Source: Monarcha castaneiventris obscurior (lineage: Eukaryota > Chordata > Aves > Passeriformes > Monarchidae). From it: a stretch of 64,000 bases of DNA. Both the position numbers and the translations under genes were made by a program. Shown piece after piece: positions 13,801 to 25,800 of this stretch. How positions within the stretch are numbered: the first letter of the stretch is position 1; every line of letters starts with the position of its first letter. The stretch covers positions 7,414,501-7,478,500 of the forward strand of contig JAMPIT010000484.1 of assembly GCA_026261815.1 (NCBI GenBank), written 5' to 3'. The notes beneath the pieces are model-generated. The model was not told the DNA's origin. It ran no database searches and saw only the letters and a list, made by a program, of their open reading frames with translations.

Positions 13801-16800
13801 GGAGATGTATATAGAAAGGTTATTTGATGTAAGTAAATGCCCTCTCCTATTTGGACACCAAGCAGGAGAGACCCAAAATGTGACAAAATAAGACAGGAGG
13901 ATAAGTCACATTTTGAGAAAATTTATTGGTTATACCTTTAAAAAATAAATCTTTCCTTTCTTTCTGACTGAGGCTTGTATCTGCTCTCTGCCTATTTTAA
14001 ATCTCTACTCTAGTCCACTGTGTCTTAGTCTGTGTGTGGATTTTAAAGAAACAGTATCTTCTAAGAGAGCTCTTTAATATGCTTAAGCTTGTGTAAATTT
14101 CTCTTTATCAGAACATCTCAGTCATTGTTCTCACTGTTGAAATTTGAGCCACATTTTTGGCAGATGTGTTTGCTAAGGGTCATCTCTTCTGCACATTTTG
14201 CATTGTTTCATTGACAAGCACTGCAAATCTGACAGCAGATTAACCATACCAAACTTTAATTTTAAAAGCTAATCAAAACAGAACTGATTATGAATGGACT
14301 TTCGTATAAAGGAGGACCATGTTGTGGTGTCTGACACCAAAGGTAAATTTGAGACATGGTCTCCTTGTTGAAGATGGCTGCTAGGAACTGACCCAGAGGT
14401 TCACAGCTAATTTTTGCTTGGACAAGATCAGTTTATTGGACTGTGAGAGAACAGTGACCTGCGATGCCTGGGTTTTTCAGGTTTGGTTAAAAGTATCTCT
14501 GTTTCCGTTGCTCTTGTTTTGTTATGGGCTTTCTGTCCTTGTAGCTGTTCTATAGTAAAGGTTTTCTGTTGATGACCAGCCTGCAGCATAAGCGTTTCAG
14601 TATCTCTAGGGTATTTGTCTGTATCTCAGTTTTTGTTTGAAGCAGCTTCTTTCCCTACTTTCCTTCCTTCCATCTCTCAGCAGTGCCATGTCTCAATCTC
14701 CTGGCTCTGGAACTCTTAACAGCCTTCTGTGCTTTCTTTACTCACTCTTTTGCTTCCTCAATGTGCAAGGAAAGCTGCTTTTTCCCCAACCAATTTCCTC
14801 CTTCACTTGGTACCTCTCTTTCTGCACATTACCTGTCCTTCAGAAACCTCTTCTTCCTTTACAATTCTCACTCTTTGTTTCACCAATAGCTTACCAGATT
14901 AAAATGGAACTTATCTCTCATGTCAAATGTTTTATCACATTGTATCAAGTGGCATGAATTAAGAGTCAAATAATCTTACTGTGTACATCTACTAGCATGA
15001 CCCATACCCACTGAGAATGCCTCATTCATGCACGGAGCACAGCAGTGCCTCCTCCAGGCTCGGCTCGTGCTCGCTCCAGGGAGAGTTTGCAGCGTGAGCA
15101 CCAGACGCAAATCACCCATCAAGCAGGCATGGGGAGAAAAAACAAAACATAAAACAAAAGACTGTCGCTTCCATCTGCAGCAGGCCTGCGAGTGCATTGC
15201 TCGTTTGTGTTGAAATTTATTCCATGAGCAGTTAAATTTCCAGAGCTCATCTGGACTGTTCTTTTCATTGCCCACACTGCCTTTTCCCTCATGCTTTCCC
15301 TATGATTCACAGTTGGTGTGTTTGTACCCTTTTGGGCCATTATTTCCAATTTTCAAAAGGCTGTAATTAGCACAAATATTGATTTCAGTTTGATCCACTC
15401 ATACTTGGTTTTACCAAGCTATATTTTAAACAAATGAATGGTTGACATGAACAAAAAAAAAAAGAGAAGCTACCTTGGTGGAAAGCAAAAAACGCAAAAC
15501 CCCTCTTTCTCTCCCTGACTTCCTCAAGTCTCCCTGATCCATGTGGAATTAAATATTCAAGGATAGGGTTTTTACATTGCTCTGCCTGTTTCAACCTACA
15601 CTGGCTGCAAGCAGGAATTGCAGCGTGTGGGAGCTGTTCCCATTCCTGTTCCCACTCCTGTTGCCATCCTAGTGGGACAGCATTGGGATCTAATGCCACT
15701 GGCATGTTTGCGTGTGTCTCATGTACGTCAGTGTGTGCCCATGAGCAGGGCAAGCTGCGGGGTGATTTCTTTGCAAGGAGGGAGTGGAGTGTACTGAGTC
15801 CTTGTCACCCAAAAATTGGAAATATGTTTTGAGCAGTCATGTATCTTCTTTGTCAGGTTGCAGCTGAAGGAGCTGGCTCCTGTGGTCAGCTCCCATTGTG
15901 GCTCAAGTGCTTCTGGTGGGTCAGTACCAGCACAGGGTTTTTACATGTGGGTCACCACACCCCATTTAAGTTGGTGCTGTGTTCACCCATGTTCGAGTAA
16001 AGGCAGGAGCAAGTGCTTAACTCCATTATTGAGCTCAGACACGGCCCTGCAGCTCTTTGCCCCTCTCACCTAACCCAGCAAAGCAGCATGGCTGTGGGGT
16101 CTTTAAGGTCATTTGGTCTTATTTTCCAAGGACATTTTAGGTACTAACTACCTCTTTAATAAGAAAGAGAAGAGGAATAAGCAAAAATTATATTTATGAT
16201 GCTGAGTTAGAGTTGGACCTGATTTTGTTCCCTCTTTCCCCAGCATGGCAGAGGAGCAATCCTCTTAGCTGCAGTTTCGCCAGACAATGAGATTATTAAC
16301 ACTTTCACAGCCACATCCTCAACTGGTTTAGTGCATTTGTGCTGGCTTGCCCCAGCCAAATCTCAGTCCAGTTTAGGGTGTTGTATGACAATAGGGGCAG
16401 CAGTGGCAGCAAGCAGCTTAAACCTGCCTGCAGGCAGGTCCTGTGCACCCAATGGGGTCACAGTAGAGACACTCTCAGTGTGGGGCTACATCCCCTTTCT
16501 TCACAGTCCTGAGGTGTGCAGGAGCAGAGGTGCACAGTGCAAGGTTGTCTATCGCACATTCTGTGGGGTTTGAACTCCTGGGATATCCCTAATCCCCGCA
16601 TTTCTCTGCAATCCTGCCCTGTGTTTCCATTTATTCCCCATTTGTTTCCTCCCAGGAGCAGAGGTTGCAGAGTGTGTTAAGCCATGCCCCCAGAGAAGCT
16701 GGGTTAATATGCCTTTTCTTGGCATTTGCCATGATTTCTTAGCTCAGAAACCATCTCTCTTCCCCTGCATTGCCTGACTTGCTCGTGCCTGCAGAACAGG

Positions 16801-19800
16801 GCACTGCTCTTTGGGAGATACTCGTGTTTGCAGCAGATTATTGTTATATTTCTGTGTGGTCTCTGCATTAATCCTCTTCATTCTGCAAATTAGTCAGGAT
16901 GGGTTTTCTCCTGTCCCTGAAATAGAGTCATCTTAATTTTAAAAATCTGTATTCTTGGGATCATTGAATGAACAGATTGATCATGGAGTTCTGCTGGTAA
17001 TCAAAACCTAACTAGCTTTTTGGCAATGCTGTTTACTGCAGAGTAACATGACTTATTTACTTGGCCTGGCTCACTAATTTGATAACATTTAAAGCTAAAA
17101 CACTGTAATAAGGCCCATTGGTAGAGAGCAGTGGTAACAGAAAAGTTTGAGAATAGTGTCGTAGCATCCGATCTCTGCGCTCTTGTGCCTGGCTGGGTGA
17201 TTTGGGATTTAAATCCCTATGGTACTTTGCACACAATGCAGAAGGATCACAAACTCTGTGTAGTGCCTGATAGGAAGTAAAATTTTATCACTTTTTTCCC
17301 AGAGAGGGGGCAGAGTTGACATGCAGAATGGAACTTCTTATAGGAACTGTGAGGCAGAAGCAGGTGGGTGTATCTTAAACAAGGGAAAATATCTTCAGAG
17401 TGATCTTGAGTCTTTAGACCAATCCTGCAATCAGGTCCTCTTTGTCTAAGGTCACTCAGAATTTCATAGGATCAGTGTTTATACATCCATCGTTTTGTCT
17501 GAAGGCAGTGGGAATTTTACTTGTGAGGGTTGTGCCCTTTGGCAGAAGTTACTGCTAGATCCAGGTATGTGTGTATATCTTTACAAACACCCTTAGATAC
17601 TCACAGTATAGGTTTCAACCTGTCACAACATATGTGATCCAGAAAGTCTATGATTGACTAGTAGATAGTGTGAATGCTAACCTTTCTTCTTGGTAAATTG
17701 GTTAAACACTAATGTAAAACATAGGGTGACTACTTCCTCCCCAGCCACCACGGGTAGCACATACACAAAAGGCTACAGAACGTCAGGTGAGCTCCCTCAG
17801 ATCCTGAGAATTCCAGCATCCTGACGCAGTCCCTGAATAGCGCAGATGGCATTTTTCTCTCTGATGATTAATTCAATATCTTACCGGAAAAAAACAAAAA
17901 CATGCTTTTGATATGAGAGATCAAAACACCAAGAGAAGCTCCTAAGATTGCGAGGACCTAAAAAAAAAAATTAATTTATTTTTTCCTCCTTGTACTTCTT
18001 GAAGACACCAGCCTGAGTAGAAGATAAGGATTAAAACAGATGTGCTTAGTGCTAGTTCATCTGCTTAAATCTAGCAGTGATTAAAAAGCCATCTCTAACT
18101 TTGATGAAATCCACTGCAACGGTAATTCTGTGTCTCTGATCGCTGTCTTATGGGCCTCATGTCTGCCTAAACCGGACATAGAAAACATTTCACTGGAGAT
18201 GATACATGGATTATATGGGTCAATTATACACTTAATCTGCCTTCTGGGGATTAAGTGTGCATGGATTGACCCCGCGTATTTGGCTTGTCCTTGGCAGTTA
18301 TCAGATCAGGAAGGTTGCCTTTACCAAAAAGTCTGGTAAGAACTTAATCACGCAGTGATACTGTCCGCCGAGGTGGCAGCAGCCACCCTGCTTTTTGCAG
18401 AAGGCAGTTTTACCACTTCACTGTCACTGTGAGTGTTCAGCTCCCTCAGTCTGTGTCACAGCCGGGATAGCAGACAGAGAATTTACTCTGGAAACAAGAA
18501 ATGAGTCTGTTCTCTGTAAGACAGAAACAGCTCTTAGTCTTGATGGCAGGCTGGGTTTGGCAGGGTCTGGCAGGTGTAGCAGGGAGGGCAGTGGGGAGAC
18601 CAGGGTTTGCTCTGCCCTGGACTGTTCTTGGTGCAGAGGAAGTCACTCCAAGTCCTCCCAGCAGCAAAGGGAGAGCTCATCAGCTCATCATCTAGAGCAG
18701 CCAGCATCTCCTTCCCGCCACCTTCAGGGAGGCAAAAGCCCCTGACAAAGGCTCCAGCATCAAGTCCTGTCCCTCAGGCTTGACTGAGGTGGGCTTTTGG
18801 GAAGCCCCAGTGCTATCCCAAGGCTGATGTTGCATCTGGTGGATTTTGATGGATTTTGGCTTTCTTCCCTCAGCCAAGAAGCCAGCAGGAGTGCTGGGCC
18901 TGGGGACATGGTGCAGAATTGTCGTCATGTTTCCAAAGCAGGCTGCCCTTGCTGGTATCTGACCTCTGAATATCAGAGACGATGAGTTACAAGGATGCAG
19001 GACACTGTGTGAGTCTCAAGACTTCAGCAACATCCTTATACATATTTCGAGGGGCCTGAGTGAGCATTTGTCACTGGAGGATCCACAGGCATCTCAGCAT
19101 ATGTTTCAGTACTTACACATTCGGAGCCTGACAGCGTACCTGAGTATATTGAAAAAATACAAAACACAGATCAATTAATTCAGCAAGTCCTCTGCAGACA
19201 CTGAGGCATTAGCTTATTCTTAAAATCAAAGCTTTTGCCCTCAGCAGGGTTACTCACTTGGATTCTGGCAGCTCCTTCAAGGCATGCTTGCAGGATCGTG
19301 GTATCTCTTGCTAGACCGCAAGCCTTGCGCGGCACAATCAAATGCCAAAACAGAGCCCTTCTCACCCTCCCTTCTCCTTCCCCTCTTCTATCTCAAAAGC
19401 CTGGTTGTGAGTCAGTGGAGCTACTCACTCTGAGCTAGAATTACTCACAGGAGGCCGGGTTGCAGGATCAGAGGAAGAACGGATATCAGGCTGTGCACTG
19501 GGCTCCCATCTCATATCTGCTTGTAGCCACACTCACCACTTTCTCTTAGACAGACAACAACCTGTTTCCCTCCTACACAGCTAGACTGCTCATTAGGGCA
19601 CTAACTCTCTCCCACTCCCATCCTGATGTGGCCTCCACGGAGCTATTTCTTCTGCGTTGCTTTTTGCTTTTTTTTTCCCCTCTCCCCCTTTCCGGAGTGA
19701 GTTGTGAAATGAAGACAATTAGGCACATTGATCTCAAGGGAGCACAGCTTACTTTTTCCTCTCTGTGTATCTTTGGAGGAGCTGGAGCCATGCTGCCCTT

Positions 19801-22800
19801 TGCTGGCTTGGCAAGGCTCAGAACTGGACCTGGAGTTGATCTCACTGCAGGACTTTTGCTAGTAAAAAAAATTAAATTGTGGTGGCAGTTGTCAGTATAT
19901 CTTCTAGGGGGCAAATTCTCTTTGTCCTGAGATGGCATAGAGTGCACTGTCCTGCAGCCTCTTTTTCTCCCCGTGTGCCCTCTTGGAGTCACACGGGAGT
20001 GGGGAGAGGAGCTTAGCACTGACACCATTCCTCAGAGCCCGTGTTCTCTGATATTCCCCTCCATGAGCTTCACACGGCCCAGGCATGCACTGGCACATGG
20101 CCTCCTGGCTCCCCCTCAGCAAGGCTTCTTTCCTGAAGTGCTCATTTAAGTAGGCTCCATTTAATTTATTTTAGGTAGAGTCTTAATAAAATAAATCCTA
20201 GATCTGTCACTGGATTTTACATGCTTGAAAGGGGTTTTTTCCCCTCCTAAATGTCTTTATCAGAACAGCTTTTCATGTTCCAGTAGACATTTGGTTGAAG
20301 ACAGTTAATTTGATTTCTTTTCCAGAGGAGATTTTCCGTTAATCATTCTAAGAAGGCAGACTGATTGCTCCGTTACGTTAAGGTCAGCATAGGCTTGCTA
20401 ACATCATCCGCACCGTGCTCTTGAGCATCAGAGATTTGTGTTTTGGGGCTGGCACTGAGTGAAAGATCATTTATTTCCTGGTAGATATGAGTAGCCACGG
20501 TTTTGGGGAAGCAGGAGCATGGAATCCTCCATCCAGAGAGCGCCTTTTTCTGAGCAGCCTCTCTGCTCCCTGACCAGGAGCTCTCTGCACATTTATAACT
20601 GCGGACAAGTTACACGGTGCACTCTGACCTGGAGCTGCCTTCCAGCTAAGTTTAAGAGGCTGTAGCTAATTGGAGCACCAGTCCTGTGGGTCATCAGGGA
20701 GGAGAGCCTGGAGGTGCTGGCGGGTCTCAGCTGCGGGCAGGAGTGCATGGAGCGTGGGAAGGGCCGGGACGCCCGGTGCCCGCAGGTGTGCGGGGCTGAC
20801 CCCAGCCCACGGGGCCTCCCTCTGGGCTGTACACAGAGCCCTTAAAAGAACTCCTGGTGTGTACAGGGGAGAGCCAACGGCCCCTGTGCAGACAATGAGG
20901 AATTGTCTGATTTCCAGCAGCGCCTTCAATCCCTCTTTTCCTTTTCTCCCGCTGCATCCCAGCCCCACACAATCGCTGCTCTGCCCGTGCCAGCCAGCGG
21001 TGCATGCCAGATTAGCCGTCCCAGGTCACTTTGTTTCTCTTGATCTGCAGCTCTTTCCTTTCCTGGTGCTCCCTTAAACCTCACCCTAGATGTATGATAT
21101 CAGCATTCAAAAATGCCTGGTGGGACTCGGGCAGGGAGCGCACTGCATCTGGTGTTTAACCCCAGGAAGGATACCAGGGGAGCTGTTGCAATCGGGGCCA
21201 AGATATCCAGCCAGCCTCTAGCCACTTTTTTGGAATTTGCGGGCTATAAAAGAAGCAGATAAAGTTTATCAAGTCCCACTTAATGACAGCTTCCAATTTA
21301 AACTGATAACAAATACAATGAAAGTATTCCATAGCATGTGTTGTTGTGCATCTTACTGAGCAACTCTGCAGCCAGTTTTACCATCACTGCCTCACACTAA
21401 CAAGGCTCTGGAATCAGGACAGAAAAACAGTTGTGTAGATATTGTTTTACTAGGCTGCTTTATATAGAAACTCAGATTTTAACATGTCAACTTGATTTAT
21501 TTTTTGAAAAATGGAAACAAGCAGAGAATATTTTATAGGTTAAAAATATATTTGAGAACAAGCATCTATACAGGATGTATACCACAGGAGTGGTTTTGTG
21601 TGTGTGTGCCTTTATAGGTTTTTATGCAGAAGCTCTTTCATTTAGGAAAAGGGAGGTCTGCAAATTCCTGCAAAGCAGCAGGTTTTTGGGGATTTAATTT
21701 GGCAGTTCCTAGTGAATGCTGTGCACTTTGCAGAGCTGTATCTGCAGTGAAGGAGAGAGAGCTCAGCACCCAGAGCCCACCTGGCAGTGTGCCCAGGCCC
21801 CCACTCTGTGTGCAGGGATATGGGATGCTCCATGCCAGAACAGCCTGGAAAGGCAGGGTCTTCCAGTTCAGGGGTTCAAGTAGCCAGGACAGGCTTTACC
21901 TGTAACCTAAAGGGAGCATTTTCTGGAGGTGTATAATTCAGTGTGTAAACAGGATTAGGACTGTCCGGTTTCAGAAAATGAGGCACCTGCTGAGGCGCTC
22001 AGGCTGCAAACCCAACAGGTTTAAGCATGGGATGCTCCTGGTTTGAGGACATTGTGGATGGGAGAGAAGTTGGGGGTGGCAGCTGGCTTCCTTGCCAGAT
22101 CACCATGAGCACCACCTCCTGCACCTCTCCTGCCATGGACCAGTAGTTGTTTGCACAGGGGCCTCCCCTGCAGTTTGCTCTGCCTGCTGCCCTCCGTCCA
22201 GCCCTGACCAGCACATGGCCTGGTGGGTCTGCCCTCCTCAGAGTGAGTGCAGCAGCACGTGGCTGGGATGGATTCAGAGGTGATCTATGCATGGGCTGGT
22301 GTCGGTGTTTGCTCACAGCAAACCCCAGCAGACTGAGACCAGGACATCCCTGGCTGTAGGAAGAGAGGAGCCAGCATTGCGGTTGCTTTTTCCATCAGAT
22401 TCTCCCCAGGGCAGAAGGCTCAGGGAGTCATTGGCACATTCACCCATCAGTTCTGACAGGGATGTGAGTGTATGGCTCTTTGCTAGGCAGACTTTGATGT
22501 CTGGCTAGCAGAGCAGACCACCCTGACATAGCTCAGGGACACCTGAATGAGTACAAGGCATCATATCCCCAGCATCAGAGTTGTTCCTCTCCCCTGCAGG
22601 AGCAGTAGTGTTGCAAATCCCTTTCTGGCTGTGTCCCTGCTGTGGGAAGCCTTTGCCTGTGTGCTGAGAGTGCACAGATTGCCTGCAAAGCCACTGAGGG
22701 TCGGCACAAACAATCTGCACCCACCATGAAGTCACAGCTGCACAGGACACGTATAGATGTTACTGGTTTGTGCAGCACCAAGAGCAGGGGCTATTAGGGA

Positions 22801-25800
22801 TGAGCTTCTTGAGCACATGTGTTTGTTGGGGACCTTGGCACCACTAAACTGATCCTCCTTGTCCTCTCTGAAAAGGAATAACATTCTGTGCTAAGAGCAG
22901 GGAGAAATGTGCAGCAAGGAGCATGCATGTTGGGCTGTGCCCCTTTGGAGAGCAGGGAATTTGTGTGATCCCACCAGCACAGTCAGTAGCCCTGGCCTCC
23001 CTCCCATTAACACCTGTGGCACCTGCAGAGCCCCGCCGGGTCCAACCTCCAGCCAATTAAGGGTGAGGCAGCAGCCTGAGCACACCCTGGAGCAGAGATC
23101 CCCAAACAGTGGGTGCTCTCAGGTGCCATATGTACTGCAAAAAGCATGCAGCACTTCCACACACTGGGGTCTGAACTCTGTGTTCATTCTGAATGCTCTT
23201 CCCTGTTGGAAGGCAGAGCTCTTACACGATTCAAAGTTGTTTTGTGGTTTATTTTTGGGAAGGGGGGGGGAAAATAATGTAATTTGGGGATGCCATTTGC
23301 ATCTTAGACAGATGATGAGTCACCCTGGCTATCAGCTTAACCCTATTAGGCAACGTTAGGGACTGTGACTTTATTAAATAATAATCCAAATTATTTTCGT
23401 ATCAAGAGGCTTTGTAACTTCCTCGTATTGCTACATTGTGAACAAGAATGAAATTTCATAGTTAAGGAATATAAAATAGAGTGAAAGGCATCCAGAATTC
23501 ACAGCTCTGCGGTGGATGTTGAAGAACGCACTGTGTGTACTTGCAGTAATAGCATTATAGTGGTACATAAAATACCAGGAAAAAAAATACTTTTGTTTCA
23601 GTAATAGCTTGGTGTGAGTGTGACCTGGAAGACTTCAGACTTACTCACAAGGCTTTGGTAGAACAAAGTCAAAATTTTATTTAAAAAAAAAAAAGACCCC
23701 GACGTTTCAGGGGATTTTTATCGAATTGCTAGCACTTTGCCAGATCTCTAGAATTTAATGTGGAGTTTTATAGAGAGGTTTAGTTCAGAAAATGAGGGTC
23801 ATGTTGCCTGCTGTGAGTACCATTAGCCCAGAGCCCTGCTGAACATGGCTGACGGAGGCTTCGCTCACAGGGGCGAGGTGCAACGTGGGGTCCACAGTTT
23901 GACAAAGGGGTCACGAATCCCAAACGCTGACGGTTCGTGCGCGCAGTTCCTGAACATACCAAGGCAAAGACCCTGCAGAGAAGTTAAATTAGCACAGTGC
24001 AATCTGTCACCAAAACTTAAATTTATTTTCTGAAAGATACTTCCCAAAGGGTGTGAATTTGGGGGTGAATCACCTTTTTACCAGCAACCCAAGGGCTGCC
24101 TGAAGCCCTCCCAGTGCTCTGCCGTGTGCTCCGTGGAGCTACACCAACAGACCTACTTTTGATGTAGGCTTTTCATACCTAGCTTAAAAAGAATTATGTG
24201 CCACGGAAAAGCTGCATAATGACCGGACAGCGTTATTATCTGGCATGCGGCGGCATAGCAGGACGATAACTATTTATTTACTCTTTGTGGATAATGTTCT
24301 GTTCTAGTCTTTGGCAATAGCGAGAGAGCATCTGATATATACAATATTGGTGTGTATCCAATTGTTTGTGAACATCCCAAGTTTTGAAACATGGTTGTGA
24401 GAGAGGAATATAAGCTTAAGCTTAAAAGGCTAAAAAGCAGAAAGCCCCACACGTAAATGCTATTATACACTTAATGAGGCAGGGTTTAAAAAAAAATCAG
24501 CCACACAAGTTGGTTTTATCAAAGGAAATGTATAAATAACAACCAGTGATTCAAAGTGCCTCACAAAAGGAGAATCAGGGACGGGAAGCTAACACTTCAC
24601 TTGTGGCATTCAGATAATAGTATTTACTACACTAATCTTTTGGGCTTAGCAATTGACAATCAATATATTATTATCAACAAGCGTTAACGCAAACAAAAAG
24701 CTTCTATTTCTTTTTTTAACTGTTCCCCTAAGTCCCTTAAATTTAATTAAAACCAGACAGCTCTCCTTCTAGTACAAATTAGAGTTAAAATCATATTAAA
24801 TATTTGTTCTATGGCAAAACAAAAGTGTCAGCTTGTGCTACCAGGTTTGGCTGTTTCTTTTTTTCTCCTTTTTTTTTTTACACACAGAGGGGGAAAAAAA
24901 ATACCAGCTACTCAAAGTTAAAATAAAGTCTCTCTCCCTCCCTCCCCGTCTCCCAAGACTACTGTCTATAACATGTTGTTCCTTATAGAAAGTGGGATAT
25001 GGTGGCATTTGCTTGATTAACTTGCTCGACAAAAGTGACAGCTGCTGTGGGTGCATGTAGCTAAGCTGCACAGCGCAGTTCCGCCTTTGTACATCTGTCA
25101 GCAAAAAAGGAGGAATAAAGAGTGAAAAGAGACAAATTGGTCCCAAAAGGCAATCCATTCAACTCAGGAGGTTTGCTCTATTCAAGCACTCGCTGGGAAT
25201 CTCAAGTGCTAGGTAGCTTATTCAATTTCATTCATTCTTTAGAATGAGCCCACAAGTGTTTAATTTCTTATTCTCTTGAATAAAAGGGGAGCTTTTTTTA
25301 TTTATTGGAAGCATTAATTGTAAGACTAGCTGATCAATGCCTGAAATATTAACTCATTGCTTATTTTATGGTTAGCTGTGTGCTCCGAGAGCTGAAGCCG
25401 CTAAACTTATTTCTGTAACATGGGCAATGTCACACCAATTTCTCTGCTTCTGGAAAACCCAGGCACTCACAGCAACATCGTTCTCAGTGCCCTGAACCTT
25501 GTCCCCTGCCTGGCTTGGGGGAATGGTCCAAATCCTTGGCAGGTGTAAATCGAAAGAGTCGCTGGGTTATTGTTGGTGCCACCCATGGCTGCGGCCAGGA
25601 CACAACCGGGACAGATGCTCTTTGCCTGGGGGTTCAGCCCTGAGCCTACTACAGGTTTGACCCTCTGTGCTGGAGGAGGTTTTGTAGCTCCAAATGCTGA
25701 GCTGCCTTGGGGTGACTCTTTGGTCCCCAGGGAAGGGCAGGGCAGGGGAGCCCATCAGCAGGGCTCTGTGGAGTAATATCCAGAGCACAGTATGGATTTT

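Noticed and set aside
19573..20028. 151-codon minus-strand ORF in the large CADPS intron
   Set aside because: No recognisable domain, no flanking splice signals of note, and composition like the surrounding intron.
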